Shown: positions 1 through 12,294 of the stretch, piece after piece
Position numbering within the stretch: position 1 is the first letter of the stretch
How the letters are laid out: each line of letters starts with the position of its first letter
From: Nansenia antarctica
Taxonomy: Eukaryota > Chordata > Actinopteri > Argentiniformes > Microstomatidae
NCBI GenBank assembly: GCA_963989245.1
Contig: OZ022344.1
Span: 14,506,149 to 14,570,148 of the forward strand
DNA: 64,000 bases
Reading direction: 5' to 3'
The notes under the pieces: model-generated
Seen by the model: only the letters and a program-made list of their open reading frames with translations
Databases searched by the model: none
Told to the model about the DNA's origin: nothing
Made by a program: the position numbers and the translations under genes

Positions 1-925
<925 letters not shown>

Positions 926-1033
926 ATGGACTATTCCATTTCGCATCTGAAAAATCAGATAGTTGGAGAAGAGTTCTTCATGTCAGGCACTATTGTAGCT
1001 TCAGCACGGATAATACCAGTCAGGCCAACCAAG
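926..1033 (+). CDS. slmap: slmap exon (variable linker region), tentative
   Basis: A 108-nt open segment bounded by a pyrimidine-rich acceptor and donor AAG|GTAATG. The phase-1 frame (starting GLFHFASEK) joins the next exon in frame. Similarity to known SLMAP is weak here. This part of the protein is poorly conserved and alternatively spliced in vertebrates, so the exon is supported mainly by splice sites and phase. A phase-0 reading starting at the first ATG would not continue into the next exon. Confidence 0.45.
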
Positions 1034-2672
1034 GTAATGTCACATTTGTTTCTATTTCTGTTTTTATACATGTGTGTAGCCTACTTGTATGTTATTTGTT
1101 ATTATAATGTTATTTCTGTTATTGAATTTTGATACAGTTCCTTTTTCTGTTGCATTCCTATACATGATGATGTGCCTTTGATGGCATCTCATTAGCAACT
1201 TTAGAAATGTGCTTGATATAATGTTATGTTGCTGTTTATTGTCCATCATCTCCTTAATCATCTATTGAAGAACTGTTATGACATTTTGTCAACATTTCAC
1301 TCTTCATTTAGCTTTATTTAAAATAAAATAAAATCTGTTTAACCAGTTGTCTTCTCAATACTAACATGTTGTATGAAATTATGATTCCTCCTTTATTGCA
1401 GATAAGAGGATGGATGCGCAGAACTCACCCTTGAATAATGTCTCCCTCATTAAAGGTAGTACAACTCTCTCATTGTTCGATGTACTTGGACAGATTGCAC
1501 TGTTGGGACTGACATGTTTTGGTGCAGTTCTGTTGTCCCCAACCACTCACCTCCAACCTATTTTCAACATTGCAAGTCATTGCAGACCTCTGTGTAGAGT
1601 GAGAAAAGCTCATTTGTAAAAGAAGGTTGCATGTGTAAACAGATTAATTGTGTGCTCACATTGTTTTATTAGGCATTGTGGGAAGGGGGTACATTTCTCT
1701 GGTGTCAACTAGAATCAGAAACTAATCTGTAGGAGCCTATTGACACATATATTGACAAGCAGCTCACCTCCCTGAACAAAACCTCCCTCTGTTTCTGTAT
1801 GCAGCTGCAGCTTCTGGAAACTGTTTGATTTGATTTGATTTGACTTGATTTGATTTGATTTGATTTGATGTGTTTATTTGAGAAGGGACAGTATAAGTTA
1901 ATGAACAAAGTCCATGTGTTACAATGTATTACAAGATTTTAGAGAGTTTATGAGAAGCAGAGAACATTTAAAAAATAGTAGGAATACAGTATGCTACAAT
2001 TCCAAAGCATGTCTGTGAGTGAATGAATTTTGCACGATGAATGAATTTGTAATGCTACAGCCGTAGGCAGACACATAGTAGGCTATTCACCATGACAACG
2101 GTAACTCTTTTGACCTAAGGGCTATCATGTCTGTTCTGTATGGATGTCATTGAATCAACAACATCACTCTCATGACATTAATATATACACCATATTCTGT
2201 TGCTGCAATAAGAGACATCATGACTTGATCAGAGGTTTTAGAAAGAGAAATTGTCTATTTTGTTCTCAACAAATGACATGAGCAGGAATCTTCACCCTCT
2301 TAATGTGAGATGGCTGTCACCTTAATTGAAGAAGGTTTAACGACAGGGGAGGACAGGACATGATTGCCATACCCTTTGGCAGGATGTGAACAAAAAAGGG
2401 TTACAAGGATTCTCAGTAGATTTTATTTCTGCGATGCCTTTGAGGCAATGTGATGCTCAACGACCCAGCTAGTCTGAGATATATTTTTAGACACAGAAAA
2501 ATATTCCATGATTGCTTTTCACCGGGCACCATTTTATGACACCAAATACCCCAAGATATAATTGCTGACGAAGATAAACCTCCTAATACATCCTGTCACC
2601 GTTGGACATTCTCTCTGTCGCTCCCTATCTCTTTCTCACACACATGCATGCACGCAGACGCACACGTGCGCG

Positions 2673-2707
<35 letters not shown>

Positions 2708-5700
2708 GGTCACACAGCTACACGCACTCACATACAGTACGCACCCACCACACACATTCTCATGCTTATTAAGCCACTCATGCATATGCATGCATGCAGT
2801 CTCACACAAACGCACTCTTACACAAATGGATGCATTCTAGCACACACTGAGATCAGAGACCAGAACATTCCAGCCTGACCTCATACTCAGCTGGCAGGTG
2901 CCTGAATCCTGAATCCGGGTGTGCAAGCCTCAAGCAACCTCTCAACACTGTTTCATTTATGTACATTTAGTAGTGTAACAAACGCTTAATTTTTTAAATT
3001 CATTATCATGGCTTTGGGTGTGTCTGTCTGAGAGTATATGTGTGATTAGGAATGTGGTGTGGGCATGCGTGTGTTTGCTATTGTGCAGCATTCATGTTAT
3101 CCGTGACACCCAAATCTTTGTTTTCTGTACTAATACAGCATATCATAGTAACGTCAAACTCCTGCAGTATATCTCCATTTATGGTGCTCGACCTATTCTG
3201 TGTCTTGTTTTGGCCTCCATCAAAAGGCTTAGTCTATGATGAGGTCATCTCTTTTCCTAGCCATGGCAGATTAGCAGACTTCTAGAGTTTTCTTCAACCC
3301 ATTTAGAGAGTAATCAACCCCTTCCCCTACCAGTAGATGCCATTGTTTATTCCTACTAAAGAGGCTGTGTAAACTGTGAATATATCCATGTCATTATGAG
3401 CCTACAGATATGAGAAGGCAGGTATTTGGATCAGGTCTATAATTGAGATCCATCATCCTTTGTGTCTATTTTAGGATGAGTAATTGGTTGATATAATAGG
3501 CCTATTTTTGGACGTCTTGGGAAATTATCTGGCATTTCATCCATGGCTAAATGCAATATGTGGGGCTGTGAGCGAAACTGACCCAGTCAAGAGATATTGG
3601 ATCGGTTATTTTTATGGCAACTCATAGATGGAGCTTTCATCATATGGAGTACATTACAACTACACATATCCATCATCATTTAATGCTTACAGTTCTCACG
3701 TAGACTCTTCACCTTACTCCCTCACACTGCCCAGTTTAATGTGCCCTCGACCATGGCCGAACACTTTGTCACAAGGTCTGGGTTGAGCAGGCAGCATGAA
3801 GCAGAATAAAAGAAAGGACAATTGTCAGTCACTTACAGTTACGTAATAAGGCCAGTTTCTTATTCATTGTAAGTAGTTTTATAAATGTTCTCAGGTTTTC
3901 TTTTCAAATCAGTAAATGTTTTTATATAAATAAATGTTTCTGTTAAAACTAGTTAACACTAGAACCGCCATGACGTCAATTTGACCCAAGTGGGGTTTTC
4001 AATTGTACATAACTATGTTTTAATAAAATATTGAAGTCCCCCCCCGTCTTTGACTTTTCCTAAAATGGTGTTGTGTTGCACTTCCTATTATTAAATATGG
4101 TATAGATACATCTAAATAAAAAATACAGGCATTTATACCTACTGTATAACCGCCACGACGTCAAATCGACCCACATATAAAAATGCATTATAACCGCTAT
4201 AGGCAACGGTACCAAAAATGCCTCTACGCGGCATTGCATTGTTTATGTCGTTGCCTAGCAATTACAATGATATGATTCAAAGTCTACTCATTCTCTCCGA
4301 GGGACTGCGTGGCTGGTCTGCTTATATCCTTACCCAGGTATGGGAAGCCATTCAGCAGGTATTTGTGGAGATAGATTTATATCATAAATACACACGTACG
4401 AAAGTATAATACGCAACCGTGTTTGCTACCAGCGTGAACAGATCCACGCAAGCGTGTTTTGCTATCGACCCGCAGATATCTCTCCATTCGTGAACCGTGG
4501 GCCGGAACGGTCCGGTGCGGCGTTCCGGCAAGACTTTCTGTGCCGGAACGCCGTTGGGGGAAGAGATGCAGCTGCCTGTTAATCAAAATCCGATTGCTGC
4601 AGAGTGCAGAAGCAATCACGATTCACGATCCATAATTTCCAACAAGGAAACACATGGCTGACGTTATGTTTCGTTGCGTCTATTTTAATACCTTTGAAAA
4701 GGACATGTTAACCCGCTTTACAGTAGACCCGACGCGACGCGACGTGGTTGGGTGGGCAGCACTGGGCACTGAGACAGTCCGACCGGGATTACAGTCGCGC
4801 CGTATGGAAGCATAATATTGGACCTAATTCAAATGTTAATGCAATTTGAGATTGCATTTGTATGTTCCACTTTTGCATGCATTCTTTCAGACAATATTCA
4901 AATTCAAATGCAATTCTAATGATTTGCATTTTCATTTTCATGTAACTGACATTCGCTGTCAATATTAAAATGATAATGCAAAGCCATTTGACATTTAATT
5001 TTCAAAGTCATGCGCTGCTTTGTAGCTGACAACATTCAAAAGTTCATTCTAATGTGAAAATTACTATGCAATCCCAAAATAGCATATTCATTTGCCACTT
5101 TTGCCTGCATTATTTGAGTCAATATTCAAATTGTAATGCAATAATGTGATACGCAATTGCATTTACATGTTCTAGTAAACACATCCGCTTTGTAGCTGAC
5201 AAAATTCACATTTTCATTCTAATGTGAAAATGACTATGCAATCCCAAAATAGCATATTCATTTGCCATTTTGCCTGCGTTATTTGAGTCAATATTCAAAT
5301 TGTAATGCAATAATGTGATTAGCAATTGCATTTATATGTTCTAGGAAACACATCCGCTCATTAGAATTGCATTTGAATTTGAATATTGTCTGAAAGAATG
5401 CATGCAAAAGTGGAACATGCAAATGCAATCTCAAATTGCATTAACATTTGAATTTAGTCCACTATGCTTCCGTAAGCAAGCCGTGTTGCCAGATTGGGCT
5501 ACTTTTGGTCACACTGGACGGGTGGATTCGGCAGCTTTTAGACTGGTTGGGCTGGAAATTGTGAATTCCAGCTGGCAACCCTGGTAGCAAAATATATGCA
5601 TACGTATCTGGTAGCCTACTGGTACTTTCAAATCGCATCGTATTATTATTATTATTATTAATAATAATAATTACAATTTACAATACAAATACAACAATTG

Positions 5701-8573
5701 GGGGTCCCTCAAAGAAAATTTGGGCGCACTGCGCGCGCACAACATCAACCTCCAAGGCTTGATTCTGACCCAGGAAAAACCCTGGTATGTACTGTATAAC
5801 ATGATAGCCATCTATGCACTGTATATAAGATGATGACCAAGGGTCTTTCTGCTGCTGACCAAGGGGTTGAGTTCACTTGATGAGGCCCAATTTTGTTTTA
5901 GACTCTGTAGGCTACTGTATTTGTTTATTAAGACTTAAGATATATTATCTGAATTTCTCTTGTTTTATCAAATGTTCCAATTATTTTCATTTCTTGTGCT
6001 GGTTTAAAATTGCAGGAAACTAGCACAAATAATTGTGTGGGAGAGAGGGGCCGCCGCTACCAAAACGTGCACAGTTTTGGGTCGCTCCACCACCAAAAAC
6101 TCTCACTCCAAACTTTTGGTGAAACATGGCAGCCCTAAAGTGTTTCTAATTTCGACACCAACACCACGATGTGTGTGTTCAGGGATGCATGAAGCTGGGG
6201 GCAGGAGGAGAACAATATGAAACGATGAAGGTTGGGGTAGTAGCCTATAGTTCCTGTAAGAAACTCAAACCACTTTCACCCCTTGTGAACCGTGTTTTGC
6301 TCTGCTTGGATTTACGTATGTATTTTTGAGACAAACATTTCCCTGATTTGCCGTCTCGATTCGTAACTCGTAATATTCATTAGCTGATTATAAGGCGCTA
6401 TCTGATTGGCCGGTGATCTGCGCTGTTCTTTCGACAAGATGAGTGTTTCTACAGTTTCTACCACTCAGCAAATACGATAATACACTACGAGAGCACTTAG
6501 AATATATAATAGTTTACAAGTAATACGTTTATGTATTATATTATTTATCCCCCCTCACATGTATTGTGGTTAACCTACATGTTTTGCTCACTGCACTTCT
6601 TATCCACCACTGATGTAAAAACCGAACAATTTCAGAATGTTTGCTTTTATAATATAGTATAGACTACCCACTTCAGTCACCTACACCACTGCTAGAAAGC
6701 ATATGTTTGTAGTTGGAACAGGGAGCATTTTGAGGGAGGGGGTCAGAATATGGCAGCCTGCCTTTCATGCTGGCATATTCTGACCCAGGTGTACATCTTC
6801 TTAAGATCTAGCAACAGAGTTCAAACATTTCTGGCCATGTGCTTTCACCAAAACCTGCTCTGCTCTGCTCTGCTCTTTCAAATAAGCCCCTCCATGCCTC
6901 TGGACAGCACCACTTCCTGTAGGCAGCCACACTGAAACAGGGAAACATAAACACACACAGAGTCAATGATCAATTATCCAATCACAGTTCTTGGTTAATC
7001 ACATACAATTATTAGTCACACCTTTGACAGATTCATCTCCATTCCTCCCTCAGATGACCTGAACCGTTCTAACATGGCCTCCAGTGACTCGGAGAAAGTC
7101 ATCCAGCGTTTGAATGAAGAACTGCGAGAGGCCCGAGAGCTTTCTAACACAGGGAAACTCAAATGCAGGGAACTGCAAGGTACTTTGATCTATGTGGCCT
7201 GAGGACACTCACACAGCACTGTGTATATAGTACTGTGTCAAAGAAATTAAAAACAAACACACTGTACACACGTTCTGTGTACACACACATAAACAAATGT
7301 TTTTGTCATGTCACACATCGCAGGCCTTCTGGAGGAGGAGAAAAGATCAAACAAGCAGCAAGCTGATGAGTCTACAAAACAGATGAAGCTCCTCCAGGGT
7401 GGGTGCACTCTCCCCCCCCCCCAATTAGTTATGGGCTGGGTGACACTATGCCCAGGAATGTGTGTGGGAAGAGCTGTGTTTGTGCATGTATGTGCCAGTT
7501 TTGTGGTTGTTCACTCTCTATAGAAATAATCTTTGCATGATTATGAGTCTGTCTTGAGTGTGAAAATTGAAAGTGAAATATCCCTCCTCATGGCCTGGGG
7601 TGGTCTAGCTCCATCGCCTACAGTGCACACATATGCCAATGTTGGCATGTGTTTGAATCCGGCCTATGCCCTACTAACATACCCTCTCCTCTTTAATTTC
7701 CTGTCTTTCTTCACTATCTCTATTCAATGAAAAAAAAGAAAAATATAAGACTGCCCCCCCCCCCCCCCCCCCCCCAAAAAAAAAGTTTAAAAAAAAAATG
7801 ATATCCCTCCTCAACAACTGTGTTCTGTGTGAGCAGGCCAGCTACGGAAGCTACAGGATGAACAGGGGGTCGTCAAGACGCAGAATGACGGCGCCACCAT
7901 GAGCTCACAGGATGAACTGCAAGGCGCCCGTGAGGAGGTGAAGTCGCTGCGTCGAGCCCTGGAGGCAGCTACTGCTGATCGACAGAGGGAGGTCACCACC
8001 GTCCAGGGTAACCTAGCAACTGTCTCCAAGGAGCTGGAGAAATGGCGTCAGACAGCCAGCAAGTATGAGCGTGAGATTGGCAGCCTGCAGGGAGATCTGC
8101 AGCAGCAGAGCAAGCAGTGGCAGAAGGCTGCAGAATCACAAGGTACCATAGCCTACACAGGACAGAGATGCATGAATTACAAATGTAACCTGCCCAACCT
8201 ATTGATATACACCGTGCTGTGTCAATGGTCATTGTTTTGTTCATGTTCAAAGCATATATTATACACAGCACTTCACTGTATAAAGGTACACTATGTCCTC
8301 AAGATGTAATCATCTTGTGATGTGTTAGTTACATACATACGTCCATAATCAGTGTGTACCTATGCAATCTGTTCTTTGATGTCAGCTTTGACAAACCAAG
8401 ATCAAGTGTATTTAACATTACGTCATATACAAGTATTCAATGCAGAAAATGCTTAAGTCAGAGCAGCTCTACAACATCAATTAACATCAACGATATAGTG
8501 TAAGAAGTAAAAATGTAAACATAAAATAAAGTAGTAACAGTATGTGTATATATGTGTATGTATATATATACTG

Positions 8574-8626
<53 letters not shown>

Positions 8627-9427
8627 CCATCCATCCATCCATCCATGCCTCAACAGTGAAAGATTAGCCTGCTAATGACCAATCTGTTTGGCTGTAGGGC
8701 AGTCATATAGGTCACATTGATTGGGTTTTATTGATTTAGTTAACCATCACAGTAAATACAGTAATCATATATGAGCAGACCTTTATCATTGCATCACTGA
8801 TCTAGATTAGTTCACGTTGGGTTGGTTTAATGTTTGTTGCTTAGAACCTCACCCACGACTATCCATGCAGGTTAACTCTGAGGTGAGGCATATGATTGAA
8901 CTCCCCAGCGAGTTGTGCTCGCAAAAACATGTTACTGTGGTACTGGTACTTGTGGTACTGCTATAAGCAACCTGTCTGGTTTCTACAGCAGGTGAAATGG
9001 AGTCTATGCAGAGGGAGTGTACCAGCCTTCAGAGGGAGTGTTCAACTCTGCGCTCTGAGAAACAGGAAGTGTTGAACAAGCACCAGAAGGAGAAGGCCAG
9101 CCTGCAGAGTGAGTGTGCTGCCCTCAGGGCTGAAAAGGAGGAGGTGCTCAAGGCCCAGAAGAAAGAGAAGGGGAAGTTACAGGGCGAATGTGCCACCCTG
9201 CGCGCAGAGAAAGAGGGGATGCTGAAGAAACAACAGCAGTTACAGAAGGATTTGGATAGGTCAGTCCACATAGAAACTCAGTCAAGAACTCAGTGATCTA
9301 CAATACCGTACATATACTCCAGTCTAAAAACGGCCACAATGACTCCACAATTTCTCTCTCACTCTCCCCCTCCCTCTCGGTCTCTCTCCCCCTCCCCCTC
9401 CCCCTCCCCCTCCCCCTCCCTCCCTCC

Positions 9428-9510
<83 letters not shown>

Positions 9511-12294
9511 CCCTCTCTCTCTCTCTGTCTCTCCACCTCTCTCTTTCTCACATGACACAAACACATTCGGTCTTCCTAATCCTCATAGCACTCTAATGCA
9601 GTGGCCTGGAGTGGTCCAGTGATCTAGCACCATGGCCTATAACACTCTAATACAGAACAACACGTTTATGCTGACACTGAGATTTGAACATGACTGGATA
9701 TGTCATTAATATTGATAATGCACACACTGCATAACACTGCTCTATATCCACCCCCCCCCCCCCCCCCCCCCACCTCCTCTCTCCCAGGTCTCGTGCCCAG
9801 AGTGCTGAGTTGAGCAGCAGCCTGAAGGCCCTGGAACTCTCCCAGGGGGAGCTGGAGAGGAGGCTGGAGAGCCTGCAGGAGCAGCACCAGCAAGACAACA
9901 CCAAACTGCAGGCCCAGCTGGACCAGGCTGACAGGCGCACCAAGGACCTACAGAGAGAGGTGGGCCCAGAGGAGGACTGGGCATGAGCAGGATGACCTCT
10001 CAGGGATCAGTGTTGATAAAGCATTTACTTATCAATCATTTGTGAAAATGATAAGGTTCTTCAGTTCAAGTGGAGTTGGAGTTGGGATTAGGGTTGGGGT
10101 TGGATTTTCTTCAATGTATTTTTTAGGGCCTGATATGTATGTATAACTGGTCTGCTGTTCTCTATGCAGTATGAGGAGATCCAGACTGAGCTGGCGGACC
10201 TTAAGGAGAAATACATGAGAACCGAGCAGGAAAAGCAGTCGATTGCAGATGAGCTTGAGGAGAGTAAAGTGGACCTGAAGGCGCTGCAAGAGAAAGGAAC
10301 CAAAGTAAGTACTACCCCATCCAGCCTGACCATACAATACTGCCAGCCGGGAGGGATCAGTATTACATGATCATCTTCAACAAATTCATAATGTACACAC
10401 ACCAAAATATCTATGTTTTCTAAAAGTTTTCTAAACGTTTGAAAAAGGACTTAAAGTACGGTAATGGGTTGGGATAAAACGTACTCACTTAAAACCTGAA
10501 TTTGGTTCAGCCAGTAATGAGCCATCAACATCTCTAGTGATCGCTCTCACTGTAAACTGGGAGCCTGAGGACTGCTTGTCCTAAAAAGCTACGAGAAGGA
10601 GAGATGAAACCCTAATTCATTTTCGTGATGAAACGTGAATCGTGGATTCACAGTAGCATCTTTATCACACCACACCTGCCTCCTCCTTCCCATCCTCTTT
10701 CCCCTTGGGTGTTCGTCGTACACCTGCAGGGCGGTAATTAATGTGTAGATTTATGTACAGTATTTATTTACCAATAACATCTGATGAGTTGACCAAATTC
10801 CCCTCTACCCAACTCTGTCCCTTTTGAGTTTGATTATTGTGATATCCCTTCCCTCCTGTAGACCTCCCTATTGCTGCCTGTCCAAGCCATAATCATCGGC
10901 CTTATCCTGGCATTGCTGTATTGGTGCTTCGGCGCCTTGTGGTAGAAAGGTACACCGTACTCCTGTCCAGTCAACCCGGCCTACATCCATCATCGTCCGT
11001 CTCTTTCAGCACACTGCATGCCCCAAATCCAGTCTCTCCTCATTCCCCAGAAATACTCGGGGGGGGGGGGGGGGGGGGGGGGGGGGTCGTCTCCACATGA
11101 CAGAGCTAACCTTTCGAATCATACAGTGTGCAGCATCTAACATTCTTGCTTGGATCACGGCTATCTAACAAATCTCTCTTTTTAGATGGGCTCTGATTTG
11201 ACTTTTTCTAATTGAAGATGCCGTTTTTCTTTGTTTCAGTTTTTTTAACCCTCTATCATTGTTTTCTGTGCATTCCACAAGGTTCCATGACAGTGTTGTT
11301 TCTGTCACTACCTTGACCAACCAATCAGGGGTTGTTTAGGGACTAGAGCAGCCTACCAGATGGTGCTGATGTCTGTGTTTCTGTTTGTGTCTTTTTGTCA
11401 GAGAGGCTGGATCATCTGGGTGCCTGCAGTTGCCTTGGTAGTGGCTGTGACTGCTGCTGTGTTCTCCAGGACCTGAGAGTAACACACACACACAGACACA
11501 CACACACCACAGACACAATATGAGTATGTACATATGGTCAGACTTCTGCACACTAAACCTCTGAAACCCAACGCCTGCTGTACTTGTTTAATTGTTAAAA
11601 ATGCTATATTTTAGAAGAGAGAGAAATGCGGGGGAAAATGAATGTCAAATATATGCAAAATTGAAGGGGGAAGTTCAATCTTCCGAAGTTTATCATTGCA
11701 GAAGCTCAGCAGAAACAAGCCTTTTGGTTTCTTACATGTTTCACATTAGGACCCAGTAATGAATGTAAAGATACATACCGTACACTCTTACTGTATAAAT
11801 AATACTGCAGAAAGACTTCCTGATCTGGAGGTCCAACTGCCCTAAACACATCCTGTCGGAGTCATGCCTTGTGCACTTTGTTTTTAGAGTTCTGTTGTTA
11901 ATGATAGACATGAATAATTGAACTAAATCTTCACATAAATGATATACCTAGTCATTCATGTTGGTTGTAAGCTAGACTTAAAGAAAACTACTACAAAAAT
12001 GAGCTATGGGATTGTATGGTACGGGATGTTAATGCTTATATTAATCTTGAAGGGGTAGTTATGTTAAGATCTGTGAGTGCATGTGTTTAAGTTCTCTGTG
12101 ATACATTTTGTCATCAGAATAACTTATTTGTGAAATAGGCTGTTACACAATTCAAACATTGCTTATTCCCATGTGAATAATTGTGCAACATGTATTTTGA
12201 AGTGAATAATATAGAAAGTGAAGAAAGTGATAATATAGTTTGAGTTCAAAGTATAACTTTCATGCTCTAAAATGTAAGTGTGACTTCAATTAAA
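926..12294 (+). CDS. slmap: SLMAP (sarcolemma-associated, tail-anchored coiled-coil protein), 3' part of gene
   Basis: Ten exons in one continuous frame: 926-1033, 1402-1455, 7054-7179, 7324-7398, 7837-8142, 8989-9259, 9788-9959, 10170-10304, then alternative 3' exons 10862-10945 and 11402-11476. Phases chain correctly (1,1,1,1,1,1,2,0,0), and all junctions are GT-AG. The product is a heptad-rich coiled coil ending in a hydrophobic tail anchor. It aligns along its length with remembered vertebrate SLMAP, including LLEEE...STKQ and EKWR..S.YE.EI..LQ motifs. The N-terminal FHA domain is outside the window. SLMAP is a tail-anchored ER/nuclear-envelope and sarcolemmal protein and a STRIPAK subunit that recruits PP2A to MST1/2 kinases in Hippo signalling. 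The identification is supported by FLNB and ABHD6 downstream, as in human 3p14. Confidence 0.9.
1402..1455 (+). CDS. slmap: slmap exon (MDxQ..L..VSLIK segment)
   Basis: A 54-nt exon with acceptor TTGCAG and donor AAG|GTAGTA. It encodes KRMDAQNSPLNNVSLIK, matching the vertebrate SLMAP segment QMDEQDLNEPLAKVSLLK just before the C-terminal coiled coil. Phase 1 at both ends. Confidence 0.75.
1823..1869. repeat. (TTTGA)n tandem tract
   Basis: About nine TTTGA/TTTGATTTGAC units. Sequence after it (TGTTTATTTGAGAAGGGACA) resembles the 3' end of a retroelement read on the minus strand, so this may be its tail. The element itself is not identified. Confidence 0.8.
2637..2706. repeat. (CA)n microsatellite, imperfect
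   Basis: CA-rich tract with CG-containing interruptions followed by a purer (CA)n run. It is embedded in a wider ACAC-rich stretch to about 2850. Confidence 0.9.
3953..4205. mobile_element. Possible piggyBac-like terminal fragment
   Basis: TTAA at 3953-3956 is followed by CACTAGAACCGCC, then a GACGTCAA-TTGACCC motif that recurs in similar form near 4150 (CGCCACGACGTCAAATCGAC). TTAA target sites and such subterminal repeats fit piggyBac-type elements. No matching right end or transposase was found, so this is tentative. Confidence 0.3.
4803..5474. mobile_element. Non-autonomous DNA transposon (MITE) with about 110-bp inverted termini
   Basis: The left arm (about 4803-4921) and right arm (about 5353-5474) are near-perfect reverse complements, reading TATGGAAGC... 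inward and ending in GCTTCCGTA. The interior contains a direct duplication of about 170 bp: the motif ATTCTAATGTGAAAATNAC occurs at 5046 and 5216. No coding capacity. Superfamily not assigned because no clear target duplication was recognised. Confidence 0.85.
5475..7053 (+). other. slmap intron remainder
   Basis: A (TTA)n/(AAT)n tract lies at about 5640-5670 and a short CTCTG tandem near 6860. I see no exon or recognisable element in the rest. Confidence 0.6.
7054..7179 (+). CDS. slmap: slmap coiled-coil exon
   Basis: A 126-nt exon, phase 1 to 1, acceptor CCTCAG and donor CAAG|GTACTT. It encodes DDLNRSN...VIQRLNEELREARELS...KCRELQ, a heptad-rich segment equivalent to IQHLRKELIEAQELARTSK in vertebrate SLMAP. 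Confidence 0.92.
7324..7398 (+). CDS. slmap: slmap coiled-coil exon
   Basis: A 75-nt exon encoding LLEEEKRSNKQQADESTKQ, then MKLLQ. This matches the LLEEERKAYRNQVEESTKQ segment of SLMAP nearly residue for residue. Phase 1 at both ends keeps the frame. Confidence 0.92.
7583..7740 (+). mobile_element. tRNA-derived SINE copy
   Basis: Starts TGGCCTGGGGTGGTCTAGCT and carries a tRNA-like B-box (GTTTGAATCC) about 60 bp on, ending in an A-rich tail. It is homologous to a better preserved copy at 50285-50481, and the start of another copy is recognisable near 9602. It is not a functional tRNA gene: no acceptor pairing or discrete 3' end. Confidence 0.75.
7756..7800. repeat. Poly(C)/poly(A) homopolymer tract
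   Basis: About 20 C residues followed by A-rich runs just before a coding exon. Length here is likely unreliable in any assembly. Confidence 0.9.
7837..8142 (+). CDS. slmap: slmap coiled-coil exon (largest here)
   Basis: A 306-nt exon, phase 1 to 1. It encodes 102 residues of charged heptads including SSQDELQGAREEVKSLRRAL and KELEKWRQTASKYEREIGSL. The latter matches the ELERWRKAASEYEKEITSLQ signature of vertebrate SLMAP. Splice sites GAGCAG| and CAAG|GTACCA. Confidence 0.95.
8143..8988 (+). other. slmap intron with compound microsatellite
   Basis: Contains a compound (TA)n-(CA)n-(ATCC)n array at about 8545-8645. Nothing else recognised. Confidence 0.8.
8989..9259 (+). CDS. slmap: slmap coiled-coil exon with internal peptide repeats
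   Basis: A 271-nt exon, phase 1 to 2. It encodes roughly four successive units of the pattern LQ(R/S/G)EC..LR.EKEE(V/M)L, i.e. SLQRECSTLRSEKQEVL, SLQSECAALRAEKEEVL, KLQGECATLRAEKEGML. This is more regular than the mammalian equivalent (ALETECHSLKRENVLL) and suggests internal duplication of about 28 residues. Coiled coil throughout. Confidence 0.92.
9354..9545. repeat. (CT)n / (CCCT)n polypyrimidine microsatellite
   Basis: About 190 bp of CT, CCCT and CTCTCC arrays. The Ser/Leu-repeat and Arg/Glu-repeat reading frames over it are spurious. Confidence 0.95.
9751..9771. repeat. Poly(C) run adjacent to slmap acceptor
   Basis: About 20 C residues directly upstream of the polypyrimidine tract and AG at 9786-9787. 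It may serve as an extended pyrimidine tract for that splice site. Confidence 0.85.
9788..9959 (+). CDS. slmap: slmap coiled-coil exon
   Basis: A 172-nt exon, phase 2 to 0. It encodes SRAQSAELSSSLKALELSQ, then a leucine heptad region ending DRRTKDLQREV. This corresponds to the SDLSILQMSRKELENQVGSL...AENQAKDVQKE region of SLMAP. Confidence 0.92.
10170..10304 (+). CDS. slmap: slmap last common coiled-coil exon
   Basis: A 135-nt exon, phase 0. It encodes YEEIQTELADLKEKYMRTEQ, then EKQSIADELEESKVDLK and LQEKGTK, matching the conserved TEQEKQSITDELKQCKNNLKLLREKG of SLMAP directly before the tail anchor. Donor AAA|GTAAGT is strong. Both alternative tail exons downstream are in phase with it. Confidence 0.95.
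10305..10861 (+). other. slmap intron
   Basis: No feature recognised; ends in a short pyrimidine tract and TAG acceptor. Confidence 0.7.
10862..10945 (+). CDS. slmap: slmap alternative tail-anchor exon TA1
   Basis: An 84-nt coding exon ending in TAG. It encodes TSLLLPVQAIIIGLILALLY, then WCFGALW: one hydrophobic segment of about 20 residues with a very short luminal tail, matching the vertebrate SLMAP tail ending in WCFGPLW. A possible donor (AAAG|GTACAC) lies 5 nt after the stop, so it can act as a terminal exon or as a stop-containing cassette upstream of TA2. Confidence 0.92.
   Translation, partial: TSLLLPVQAIIIGLILALLYWCFGALW
11059..11086. repeat. Poly(G) run
   Basis: About 28 G residues in the intron between the two slmap tail exons. 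Homopolymer length is likely uncertain. Confidence 0.95.
11402..11476 (+). CDS. slmap: slmap alternative tail-anchor exon TA2
   Basis: A 75-nt exon ending in TGA. It encodes RGWIIWVPAVALVVAVTAAV, then FSRT, resembling the alternative vertebrate SLMAP tail (PWPWMPMLAALVAVTAIVLY). It is in phase 0 with the last common exon. TA1 and TA2 are mutually exclusive C-termini; in mammals the tail anchor influences membrane targeting. Confidence 0.9.
   Translation, partial: RGWIIWVPAVALVVAVTAAVFSRT

Larger units (their letters stand above)
1456..7053 (+). other. slmap intron (5.6 kb)
   Basis: No exon recognised. Contents noted separately: a (TTTGA)n tract, a (CA)n array, a piggyBac-like end and a long-TIR MITE. 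The remainder is unassigned AT-rich sequence. Confidence 0.7.

Noticed and set aside
926..1132. Reading of the first slmap exon from its ATG (MDYSISH...)
   Set aside because: That frame does not chain in phase with the next exon; the phase-1 reading does, although its homology is weak too.
9293..9622. Ser/Leu-rich and Arg/Glu-rich frames at the CT array
   Set aside because: Produced by the polypyrimidine microsatellite.
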